Positions 35,001-43,871 of a DNA stretch of 54,969 nt are shown one piece after another. The notes below the pieces were generated by a model. That model searched no databases. It saw only the letters and a program-made list of their open reading frames with translations, and was not told the origin of the DNA. The position numbers and the translations under genes were made by a program. The stretch's first letter is position 1; every line of letters starts with the position of its first letter. This stretch comes from an uncultured Clostridia bacterium. GTDB lineage: Bacteria > Bacillota > Clostridia > Oscillospirales > Acutalibacteraceae. Location: contig CAMHHL010000006.1 of assembly GCA_946184925.1 (NCBI GenBank), forward strand, positions 1 to 54,969, read 5' to 3'.

Positions 35001-38000
35001 TTATTCTTCGACGTATCTTGTAATCTCGGCGTATGTCGGCGAAACTACAACAGTGTGGTCGGACTTAATGAAGTAGGAATAAACTCTCAGCGTCTGGGCC
35101 CCGTAGCTTGCGTCGTTCTTATTTGTAATCGGGTAGGTGTAGTGGTAGCCGCCGAGAATATCTGAATAACGGAAAACATCCTCCGCGCCTGCGAACGGCA
35201 GATATCTGAACCTTACATTTTTGATTGTCTGGTCGATATATTCCGTATCATAATCTCCGGCGAGAATATCGTTGATGTAAGCAGTGATTGAGCTTGTGCT
35301 CGCAAGGTTTGTCGCCGCAGAGCTCTGGCGGTAATTTCCGTTGCCGTCGGTTGTGGCGTAAACCACGCCGCCGCCAAGGAGCGTACCCTCGTCGCAGAAG
35401 TCAACTATATAGAAGTTGTGCTTGACGGTCTTAGTGGTTCCCTCGGTGTAGAACTCCTGAATGCTGTTGGTGATAACCGAGGCGTTTCCTCCCGCGGTCT
35501 GACCGGAGCTCGCCGCCTCAACCGTGATGTAAATTGTATCGGCGGAGCCGTTGAGCGCGGCGCCGTATCTCACGTCAATTGAGGACTTGCCAACCTCGAT
35601 GAGCGTCTTGTTTGAACCTGTGCCGATGTACCACGCCGGGTTGCTGATGCTTGTTTCAAGCGTCTTGATGTTCTGATAATGACCGGTGTATGTATTGCTG
35701 CCAAAGACAATAGTATACTCGTGAGGTGGGTTGTTCATCTGAGCGGTCGCTGTAATCTTGTTGTTCGCTGTATCCTCGGTGATGTTACCGGCGGATTCGT
35801 CAACATACTCATAGTCAAAGTAGAAGCTCTGAATCTTCGGAGCGTTTGTCTTGGCAATGTATTCAACGTCAGCCTTGACAGCCGCAAAATTGGTGTAAAT
35901 CTTTCCGTTGAAGGTTTTGTTCAGCGGAACGGTGATTGTCTTGGTAAAGCTTGCGGCGTTTGTTGACTTATTTATGTCAAAGATGTAGTTGCCGTCGGAG
36001 GTATCGTAGTCACGGAAGTTGTACTTAACCTGAACTCTCACGTCGCCGCCCGAAGCAGCCGGCTTGAACAGCGCAACATATGTCTTGTCGCCCTCTGTGT
36101 CGGTATATACGGGCGCGATATTTATGTTGAGGTCGGCAACATCGCTGACGTCCTCAGCGTCTGTGAGGTCAATTTCGCCCGACGCCGGGGTGTCAATCTC
36201 AACCCATTTGACGAAGTAGTACTGATTATCGTTGTAGGTAATTTCCTCGTTTGCCCTCGCGCGGACGTTGTAGGAGAACTTATTGAAGCCTGTCTCAAGT
36301 CCGGCGTAGAGATCCTTGAAGATACCGGTGTCCTCATCGTCGGTGATGATTCCGGTGCCGGTCACGTTCTTGATTCCGGTGTCGAGGTAATCCGTGGTAT
36401 TGCCGACAATCTGAGCGGCAAAGGTGTTCTCTACCGCGCTGTAAGCGATTGCGTTGAAGGTCTTGAGGTTGGTTGAATCAGCCTTGAACCACGCGCTTCC
36501 GGAGAGCGTGGAGTCAACTCCGATGTTGAAGCCGGTCCCCTGCCCTATTCTCTTGTTTTCAACGGTAATATAGGCAATATTGAGCATATCGTTGACGAAC
36601 TCAATGCCGTAGTCGTTCTTGAGCTTGGAACACTTAATTGTGTAGCCGTAAATCGACTCACTGCCTGTTACGAGATCCATCTCGTAAGGTAGATAAGCTG
36701 TTGTTCCGCCGTCGGTATAAGCAAAGTTGAGAATCGGGGTGCCGACGTTGCCGTTCATATCAACATAGATTGCAATGTCGTCAAACGCAACCCAAATGTC
36801 CATCGTGAGCGTCTTTTCAAACGTTGCGCCGACGCTGTTTCTTGCGTCTACACCGATTTTCACGGTGTACTCAACCTGATATCTTCCCTGATAGTTCGGC
36901 GTCCACTTGGCAGAATCGGAAGCAAGAGTTATGGTTGACTTTGTAGCCTTGCCCATCGGTCCTGTCACCTTAACGCTTGTGACGTTGTTCACAACGCCGG
37001 GATCGTCGGCAATTGAACCGTTGAGCTTGGGAGTACGGTTGGAATCCGTGCCCTCTGAGCCGATAGCGTTGATTATCTCTTTTCTGGTATAGCTGTGGGG
37101 ATCGTCCTCGGTGTTGAGCCGGAAAAGTCTCTGGGACTTTGTCGGCGAGGACGTGATATTGAAATCGGTAAAGTCAGTTTTTGATGTTGTGCTGCCCGTA
37201 CCCGGATTTGTATTATATACGTTTACATAATACTGTCCGAAAGTATTTATGTTTTTGAAATCTCCGGTTATCTTATTGCTGTCGCTTGTATCATTCGCGC
37301 TTGAACCCTTCCAGAAGTTCATGCAGGTATGTCCGGCATAGGTGAAGCTGTAGAGATAACGATAGTTTGATGTGTTTGAATAGTATACCGAGCCTTCATA
37401 GATAAGATGGTAGGTATCCTCAACGGTCGTTACCTTATTCTCGGGATTAATATATTTTGCATACAGCTTAAAGTGGTTATAATCAGGCTCCGTAACATTC
37501 CCCTCGCGCCAAACGTGCGCGTTGATGGGAGTACTCGCGCTGTACGCGACGTTTGTCAGCACATAGAAAGTGGTGGTCTTGGCGTAACTGAGCATATCAA
37601 GGAGCGCGTTGTAGAGCGCGTTGTACTGGTCGGTGTACTCGGAAGCGTTCGTCGCGTTGTAGTCGGGTTCGGTCGCAAGCTTTGTGCCTGTGGAGCTGTA
37701 CTCGGAGTTATAAGTCGCGATTTGCGTAGCGCCGCCGTCATAATATGTAGCAGCTCCGGTTTCCTCCGTAATCTCGTCGCGCTGATAGAATTCCTTGAGC
37801 TTGAACCACGCCTTCTGAGCCTCGTTGAGCTTGACGTTGATTGTGAATTTGTACAGAGTAGAATACGCTGTGTTTACACCGGGCTTCGCGTTTTCAGCTC
37901 TTACGGTAACTGTGTACGAAGCGGAGTAAGTGCTGTAATTGGAAGTGGTCGGAGCGGCGATTCCCGTCAGTGACTGAACCTTTGTATACGGCGAGGTTGA

Positions 38001-41000
38001 TGCTGTGTAGCTCGGCGAGGAGTTTGTCGTCGCGCTGAACTGGAGAGTAGCGTAGCTCTGAGTTGTAGCCATAACGTCGAGCGGCTGTTTGTAGTAATTC
38101 TCCTTGCTGCCGTTGTTCGAGACAGATACATACGGGAACTCGGTCGTGGAGTTATCCTTGACCTGAACGTCTGATAAGGTCGGGGTTTTTGCTTTGAGCT
38201 TTGCAACCGCAGAAACATCTGTGCCGTTAATTGTAGAAGTATAGGTATATTTGCTGCCGGAGAGTGTACCGGTAACAGTAGTTCCGTTGATTTTCAGCGT
38301 ATCAATCGCATAGCCGTCCGCAAGGTTGACTGTAATCGTATAGGAGTCGCCCTGCTGTCCGCCTTGAGGAGTATGCGAAATACTATTTCCTGCATTTTCA
38401 ACAGCGGTTTTCTGGCTGCTGTCAAAAGTCGAAGTTATCGAATAATTTGCAGGCTGGAATTTTGCCTTTACTGTAACGTTAGCGGTTGCGGTAATTTCAA
38501 TTGTGGGATCAGTCAGGCTGTAGCCGGACTTCAGAACCGCTCCGGTCGGGAGCTCCCATGTTAAGAACTCATAGCCGGTATGGTTTACTGCTTTCAAAGT
38601 AAACGGTGTGATTCTGCCTATCTTTGCGGATGTGATTGTTGTGCCGCTTGCGTTGGTGATATGTCCGTAATTCGCAACTGTTCCGCTCGCGTTCGTCGAC
38701 TGCAAGGCTACGGTGCGTTCCGTTTCCTTATAGTCCATATAAATAACAGCGTTGTCTACTGTAGCCCTGACACTGATAGCGGCGGTCTTTGTTAAATCGC
38801 CGGAAGCTAATGTAACTCCGGAGGAAGGTAATGTCCAACTCTGGAACGTATAGCCGGTCATTGACGGAGCGCTTTTTGAGGCTGTTGCGGCTGTTGCGAT
38901 ACCCGCGCCGGTTATTGTTGCGTAAACCGTCGATTCAACCTCTGTTGTGCCTCCGTTAATCTTATAATATCGGCGATAAATGTTAATGCTGTGTGTAATC
39001 TCCTTCGGGGTATATGTTACCGTACAGTTTGAATCCGGGAGAGTGAACACAATTGTGACGGTCGAACCGCTCACGGTGTGGCTTGTTACACTAACGTTTC
39101 CGTTGCTCGCGTTCTTGACGGTGAGGGTTGAGCCTGTGTCGGTATAGCCGGTCGCGAGGGTGTATTTGATTGTCATTACGGAACCGGTCTTGATTTGAGT
39201 TGTGCCGTTTGTGAAGGTAGTAGCGGTGCCGGAGCCGTATTTGTATGTGCTGCCTGATGTCGAATATGTCGCGCCGGTGCCTGCCGATGATGTGACAGTG
39301 TGCTTGTTCGGTGTAGCGTTGATGGTAACGTTGGAGGAGAGGCAGGTGTTAGTCATCTTTCCAGTTGTGGCGTCGGTGGTGACAATCTTGAACTTGTATG
39401 TTCCTGCCGCAAGTCCCCAATCCTCGGGCTTGCCGGAAGCAACCCAGCCGGTTCCGAGAGATGTCTCGGCGTTTGTAGACTGGTTGACGGCGTACATTGA
39501 GTATGTGAAGCTGTCTTGACCGGCGGTCTTGGCTTCCGAGCCGGCGTAGTAAGTCTCTTCTTTGTTGAATGTAATAGTTTCGTCGGCGTCAAAGGTTGAA
39601 CCGCCTGTAATCGTGAGTGCAGTTACACGCTGGGGGCTGAGCTTTTTATAAGTATCGGCTGAGCCGGTATTATAAACAAAGTAACCATATCCCTGATAAT
39701 CGGTACTTAGCGCTCCGCAATTAATCCATGTACCGTTTGTTCCTACATAGATTGTACCTGCTGCGGCTTTTGTAACGCGGAAAATGCCGGTATAATACCA
39801 TGTTGCGCTGTTTCCGCCAAAGGTAGTGGAATTTTTGTCCGAATAGATAACAGTACTTCCGTCACCTCCGGGATATGTTCCGCTTGTGGATGTGTTTTTA
39901 TAGGAATTGAACTCGGTGAGCTCAGTGCTTCCGACTTTTACTCTTGCTTTTCCTTGCCAGTTATCCTGAACGCCGGCATAGAAGTAAACATAATCAGAGT
40001 AATTTGCTTTTACCGTGCCGCCTGTTCCGGTTGCTTTTACTTTAATTGTCTTACTTGTAAGACTGCCGGATGCAAGAGCAACGTTACCGGTCAGGGTCCA
40101 GCCTGTAAAGCCCTTTTCGTCGGAATCCTGATCCGCGGCGACAATTGTCGGGTTAACAGTATTGCCTGCGTTAACTGAGGTTGATGTTTGGTCAATGCCG
40201 TTGATAACTGTTACGGCGTAAACCGTCTCCAGCGTAAAGCTTGCTGTGATTGTTGCCGCTCCGGTCGCGGTGAAGGTTGTTGTAGCTGAGCCGGAATCAG
40301 CAAAGGTTACGTTCGCGGCAGGGCTTGCCGACCAGCCTGTGAATACATAGTTGGTGCCGGAGGTCGGTGTTGCAGTGATAGTACCGCCTCCGCCGGATTC
40401 GAGATTAGTAAATGAAGTTGGACTAACCGAACCGCCTGTACCTGCCTGAACAGTTACAGTGAATTTTGACTGTTTATAATGAGCTTTAAATGTAATATTT
40501 GAAGTCGGTGTTACGGTGATTGAAGAGCTTGTCGAGGTGAACGAACCGCTTATTGTACCGCTGACCTTTTCCCAATAATCAAATATATAGCCCGACGCAG
40601 GAGTACCCGATGTAAACGTTACCGAGCTGCCCTCCGTAACGCTGCTTGCCGAACGCGTCGGTGTTCCGTGACCGTCGTTTGTGACGGTGGCGGTAAATGT
40701 TCTCGTAGGATAATCAACAGTTAATACGCCGCCGTTTGATGCCGGAAAGTGAATAGTATAAGAGCCTGCAATGTCGGCAGTGATATCTATCGTATGGCTT
40801 GTTGAATTGTTCAGCGAACCATAGTTATAAATATTTGTTGTGTTTGAACTTCTAGTTATTGAAGGATTACCGTTTCTCCAATCCTGTGCATTAACTACAT
40901 CAAGAATATAGAGATGATGTGTCCCTGCTGATAAAGTAACTGTCGCAGTATAATTGGAGCCGCTTCCACTGAAATTTGCAAGGACTGTGTTGGACGACGC

Positions 41001-41444
41001 ATTACTCTGTCCTGACATTAACCTATACTGCGTGACATTCGTCCAAGAGCTTGCACTGGAACTTGTTATCTTTAAGCAATTATATGAGTTGTTTGCATTA
41101 ACTCCCTTTGACCAAGTGGTATTATCGTTTGCTACAACTTTAAAGCCACGAAAATACAGATAGCTACCATTCATTGGCGATAGATCAATTCTGTAAAGAT
41201 AATTACCCAAATCATCAAAAGTCGTTCTCCACATATCTCCATCGTTACACGCTGTATTCCAGTATGCGTTAATACCCTTTAGCCCTTTTGATACAGATGA
41301 TAAATCAACGTACAAATATTGTTTGTTAAACTCATTTGCAGCATTTGTGGTAATTGTACCTACAAACATAGTTGTGGCAAGAATGAGCACCGCCATCAAC
41401 ATCGACAGCGTTCTTCTTGAATATCTCCTGAGTTTTGTTTTCAT
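35001..41444 (-). CDS. Very large secreted surface protein with repeated beta modules
   Basis: 2147 residues. Basic signal peptide (MKTKLRRYSRR start, hydrophobic core, cleavage near TTNAAN, residue 35). The first 230 residues resemble starch-binding-type or related carbohydrate modules (YLYVDLSSVSKGLKGINAYW). Then come several 'bacterial repeat' units (FTVTVQAGTGGSVSPTSF; GYIFDYWEKVSG) to about residue 1000, long Thr/Ser-rich beta domains, and Ig-like units near 1400-1560. No LPXTG, sortase or membrane tail. Function probably adhesion or polysaccharide contact. The ATG at 41444 has GGAGGT upstream; the frame is open for 18 more codons. Own promoter; followed 11 nt later by a small lipoprotein gene. 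Confidence 0.83.
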   Translation of the reverse strand: MKTKLRRYSRRTLSMLMAVLILATTMFVGTITTNAANEFNKQYLYVDLSSVSKGLKGINAYWNTACNDGDMWRTTFDDLGNYLYRIDLSPMNGSYLYFRGFKVVANDNTTWSKGVNANNSYNCLKITSSSASSWTNVTQYRLMSGQSNASSNTVLANFSGSGSNYTATVTLSAGTHHLYILDVVNAQDWRNGNPSITRSSNTTNIYNYGSLNNSTSHTIDITADIAGSYTIHFPASNGGVLTVDYPTRTFTATVTNDGHGTPTRSASSVTEGSSVTFTSGTPASGYIFDYWEKVSGTISGSFTSTSSSITVTPTSNITFKAHYKQSKFTVTVQAGTGGSVSPTSFTNLESGGGGTITATPTSGTNYVFTGWSASPAANVTFADSGSATTTFTATGAATITASFTLETVYAVTVINGIDQTSTSVNAGNTVNPTIVAADQDSDEKGFTGWTLTGNVALASGSLTSKTIKVKATGTGGTVKANYSDYVYFYAGVQDNWQGKARVKVGSTELTEFNSYKNTSTSGTYPGGDGSTVIYSDKNSTTFGGNSATWYYTGIFRVTKAAAGTIYVGTNGTWINCGALSTDYQGYGYFVYNTGSADTYKKLSPQRVTALTITGGSTFDADETITFNKEETYYAGSEAKTAGQDSFTYSMYAVNQSTNAETSLGTGWVASGKPEDWGLAAGTYKFKIVTTDATTGKMTNTCLSSNVTINATPNKHTVTSSAGTGATYSTSGSTYKYGSGTATTFTNGTTQIKTGSVMTIKYTLATGYTDTGSTLTVKNASNGNVSVTSHTVSGSTVTIVFTLPDSNCTVTYTPKEITHSINIYRRYYKINGGTTEVESTVYATITGAGIATAATASKSAPSMTGYTFQSWTLPSSGVTLASGDLTKTAAISVRATVDNAVIYMDYKETERTVALQSTNASGTVANYGHITNASGTTITSAKIGRITPFTLKAVNHTGYEFLTWELPTGAVLKSGYSLTDPTIEITATANVTVKAKFQPANYSITSTFDSSQKTAVENAGNSISHTPQGGQQGDSYTITVNLADGYAIDTLKINGTTVTGTLSGSKYTYTSTINGTDVSAVAKLKAKTPTLSDVQVKDNSTTEFPYVSVSNNGSKENYYKQPLDVMATTQSYATLQFSATTNSSPSYTASTSPYTKVQSLTGIAAPTTSNYSTYSASYTVTVRAENAKPGVNTAYSTLYKFTINVKLNEAQKAWFKLKEFYQRDEITEETGAATYYDGGATQIATYNSEYSSTGTKLATEPDYNATNASEYTDQYNALYNALLDMLSYAKTTTFYVLTNVAYSASTPINAHVWREGNVTEPDYNHFKLYAKYINPENKVTTVEDTYHLIYEGSVYYSNTSNYRYLYSFTYAGHTCMNFWKGSSANDTSDSNKITGDFKNINTFGQYYVNVYNTNPGTGSTTSKTDFTDFNITSSPTKSQRLFRLNTEDDPHSYTRKEIINAIGSEGTDSNRTPKLNGSIADDPGVVNNVTSVKVTGPMGKATKSTITLASDSAKWTPNYQGRYQVEYTVKIGVDARNSVGATFEKTLTMDIWVAFDDIAIYVDMNGNVGTPILNFAYTDGGTTAYLPYEMDLVTGSESIYGYTIKCSKLKNDYGIEFVNDMLNIAYITVENKRIGQGTGFNIGVDSTLSGSAWFKADSTNLKTFNAIAYSAVENTFAAQIVGNTTDYLDTGIKNVTGTGIITDDEDTGIFKDLYAGLETGFNKFSYNVRARANEEITYNDNQYYFVKWVEIDTPASGEIDLTDAEDVSDVADLNINIAPVYTDTEGDKTYVALFKPAASGGDVRVQVKYNFRDYDTSDGNYIFDINKSTNAASFTKTITVPLNKTFNGKIYTNFAAVKADVEYIAKTNAPKIQSFYFDYEYVDESAGNITEDTANNKITATAQMNNPPHEYTIVFGSNTYTGHYQNIKTLETSISNPAWYIGTGSNKTLIEVGKSSIDVRYGAALNGSADTIYITVEAASSGQTAGGNASVITNSIQEFYTEGTTKTVKHNFYIVDFCDEGTLLGGGVVYATTDGNGNYRQSSAATNLASTSSITAYINDILAGDYDTEYIDQTIKNVRFRYLPFAGAEDVFRYSDILGGYHYTYPITNKNDASYGAQTLRVYSYFIKSDHTVVVSPTYAEITRYVEE

Positions 41445-41522
41445 AATTCTGTACCTCCGAGGGGTAGATTTGTTGTTGATTTTCCGAAAAAAGGGCACAA
41501 CTACCCATAGTTATACATTTAG

Positions 41523-41551
41523 ATTTTAACATAATAAAATCCGGTATACAA
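41523..41551 (-). promoter_or_regulatory. Probable promoter of the 2147-residue protein gene
   Basis: Minus strand TTGTAT (41546-41551), 17 nt, TAAAAT (41523-41528). The 310-nt gap 41445-41754 contains only this and the terminator of the next cluster. Confidence 0.5.
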
Positions 41552-41715
41552 GAAACGAAATTCCGTTTTGTGCAAGATTTTTAATTTTTGTAGGGTTGCA
41601 TAATTTTGGAGCATAAAATTTTGCCATTATTCACAATAAATTCGGGGTTGTTCCGCTTTGATTTTGGTCGAAAAGGATAGTTTTTAGTTATTTTGTCGGT
41701 TGATATTTTAGCAAC

Positions 41716-41747
41716 TAAAAGGCTGCCGAGCAAAAGCCCGACAGCCG
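41716..41747 (-). terminator. Terminator of the SipW/AAA+ cluster
   Basis: Stem GGCTG (41721-41725) with CAGCC (41742-41746), extended inward by CCGAG/CCCGA partial pairing; minus-strand TTTTAG follows. Confidence 0.75.
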
Positions 41748-41754
41748 AATAATG

Positions 41755-42504
41755 TTAATCTTGAGTTGTAGAATCTGTGTTGTCATCAGACTCATCGGAC
41801 GGAGGCGCGGATTCATCTTCGGATGATTCGTCGCTCTCGGTCTTTGACGAAGCTTCAACTTGCGCTTTATCCTGAGATTTTTCGGCATTCTCCTTGTAAT
41901 AACGCTCGATAATCTCGTCCACGTTGGCAGGTTCCTCGTCCTTGACAATCAGGGACTTGACGAAGATTACAATTTCGTTAAAGAACACGAGGATAATCAA
42001 TCCGATAATTGTCAAAAGCCCGAGCGGAGTGATGAAGAAATTGTAAAGCGGCTCGAGGAAGGCAATCTTCGTCTCGAACTTGCCCATGACCGACGAAATC
42101 GGGATCGGGGAATCCTCAATCGGGTTATTGTCGCCCTTAGTAACGATATAATAGGCGTCGCCGTCCTTATAAGGCGCTTTGACGACTCTGTGGGTGACGG
42201 GCTTATCCTTGAAGGAACCGCGGATTCCCTTGTAGGTGATGATATCGTCCTTTTCGATTGTCATCGGATCAACCTGATGACAAAGGATAACGTCGCCAAC
42301 CTCGAGGGTGGGCTCCATACTTCCGGTCAGAACGCGCTGAACACTGTAACCGAAAATGAAAGGAGTCTCACCGTTCGCCCTTGTCATTATTGTGAGGATA
42401 ATTACCCCCACTAAGAACGCAAGAACAACGCCGAAAACGATGTTCTTGACAATTCTGAATATTTTTGAAAATGTTTTAAATCCTGATTTTTTTGTTTCTG
42501 TCAT
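41755..42504 (-). CDS. sipW: Signal peptidase I, SipW (ER/archaeal) type
   Basis: 249 residues. One N-terminal and one or two C-terminal membrane helices around a small catalytic domain. The nucleophile lies in VLTGSMEPTL (Ser62) and the general base in VTHRVV (His105): a Ser-His pair as in SipW, not Ser-Lys as in ordinary bacterial LepB. SipW enzymes process TasA- and camelysin-like filament proteins. The C-terminal 55 residues are an acidic Ser/Asp/Glu tail. Last gene of the cluster; its ATG is one base after the stop of the preceding secreted protein (TGA-T-ATG) with no ribosome site of its own, so it depends on translational coupling. Confidence 0.9.
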   Translation of the reverse strand: MTETKKSGFKTFSKIFRIVKNIVFGVVLAFLVGVIILTIMTRANGETPFIFGYSVQRVLTGSMEPTLEVGDVILCHQVDPMTIEKDDIITYKGIRGSFKDKPVTHRVVKAPYKDGDAYYIVTKGDNNPIEDSPIPISSVMGKFETKIAFLEPLYNFFITPLGLLTIIGLIILVFFNEIVIFVKSLIVKDEEPANVDEIIERYYKENAEKSQDKAQVEASSKTESDESSEDESAPPSDESDDNTDSTTQD

Positions 42505-42505
42505 A

Positions 42506-43852
42506 TCAGAGTGTTACAAAAATACTGGCTGCGGTTGCCGCCGAGTCGGAGCTGCGATTCTCGACATACCAGTAAACCTTGACTTCATCGGTAGGCTTGC
42601 CCTCGGCGTCCTTGCTTCCGGCAGCTCCGAGCTTGATGTTCTGGGCAATCGGGTACTGGTCAATCTGCGTCGGGATGCTGACGTTGGTTGTCAGGTTGAC
42701 TGTATCTCCGAACTTGCCGGTAATCAATGTGGTTATCGTACCGGTACCGGATGCTTTCGGTGTGATAACGCCGTCCTTGTTGATGGTGAACCTGGCGGTG
42801 TTGTTGCTGGTGTAAGTGATTGACGCGCCATAATAATCCGGAGTGAACTCATCGCTTTCGTCCTCGCTCTCCTTCTTGAGGGAGATGTCGGCAAAAACGC
42901 TTTCACCAAGGCTCATACGAACGGAGTCATAATACTCCATAACAGCGAGGAGGTCGGTGTTGATATCGGAAACAGAATAGTCCTTATACTTTGAGTCAAA
43001 AATTTCTCCGTTGAGGTAGTAAAGACGACCGGGGGACATATCGCTGATATTAACCGTGCGGTTCCATTCCCAGTTGGACGCAGATTTCAGATACCAGTGG
43101 TTAAAGAAATAGAAATACTCTGTATCTGCCGGCAAGTCAAAGTAATATACGTTATTCGTGCTGTTATATTCATGCGCTGTATCGCCGTTTGTGCACTTTG
43201 TCATTTTGGCGATGGTTTCATCTTTATTTGAATCTGAGCTTGTCGGGCTCTTAAAATTCTTGGTTGCGGATTCAGCCTTGTACGCGATGTTTATATCGTT
43301 TGTAGATGTGTTGCTGCCCTGATCATGCGTAGTCTCAAGGCTACCGTTGTCAACGCCCCAGAAAGAGCTCCAGCTTGAATGAGTTTTGAAGTAAACGCGT
43401 GTTGAGGTGTGTGATTTCTTGGAACGCGCCGGACGTGAAGCGTACGCCTTCTCGTTGAGAGTCGGAGAATATGTACCGATTGAAACATCGGCGTTATTCG
43501 GCAACTCGCTCAACTCAAGGTCAGCGTATACGTCGTTACTTCCGGTGTTTCTGAGCGTAGTTACATAGTACTGAATATTCTGCTTCTCCGATGACGAACG
43601 AGCCGCAACGGAGATTCCGCCGGAGATTGCGCTTCCGCTCTCCTCGCCGTTTGCGTCGGCGAGCTTGGTGGAAACGGTGATTGCGTTTGACGCAGACTTT
43701 GCGGACAGAGGAAGATCCTGACGACGATATTTTATCGAATTGCCGGACTCCGTGCCGCTGTGTGGATACCATGAGAACGCGGACGGAATCACAGACACTG
43801 CTACAAACAATGCCGCCATAGCGCCGACTGCAAGCTTTTTACTTATCTTCAT
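42506..43852 (-). CDS. SipW-class secreted protein, 448 residues
   Basis: The leader ALFVAVSVIPSAFSWY ends in the F-S-W-Y pattern seen at the cleavage region of SipW substrates. The mature part is beta-rich with Ser/Asn-rich loops; an Ig-like stretch near 345-410 (ITYTSNNTARFTINKDGV) resembles Big_2. The final 30 residues (EVKVYWYVENRSSD) end in a beta-strand VTL. Ribosome site GGTGGTGAG. It lies between two other secreted proteins and the peptidase presumed to process it. Assembly partner or terminal subunit of the filament are possible roles. Confidence 0.78.
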   Translation of the reverse strand: MKISKKLAVGAMAALFVAVSVIPSAFSWYPHSGTESGNSIKYRRQDLPLSAKSASNAITVSTKLADANGEESGSAISGGISVAARSSSEKQNIQYYVTTLRNTGSNDVYADLELSELPNNADVSIGTYSPTLNEKAYASRPARSKKSHTSTRVYFKTHSSWSSFWGVDNGSLETTHDQGSNTSTNDINIAYKAESATKNFKSPTSSDSNKDETIAKMTKCTNGDTAHEYNSTNNVYYFDLPADTEYFYFFNHWYLKSASNWEWNRTVNISDMSPGRLYYLNGEIFDSKYKDYSVSDINTDLLAVMEYYDSVRMSLGESVFADISLKKESEDESDEFTPDYYGASITYTSNNTARFTINKDGVITPKASGTGTITTLITGKFGDTVNLTTNVSIPTQIDQYPIAQNIKLGAAGSKDAEGKPTDEVKVYWYVENRSSDSAATAASIFVTL

Positions 43853-43871
43853 AGTATCTCACCACCTTAGT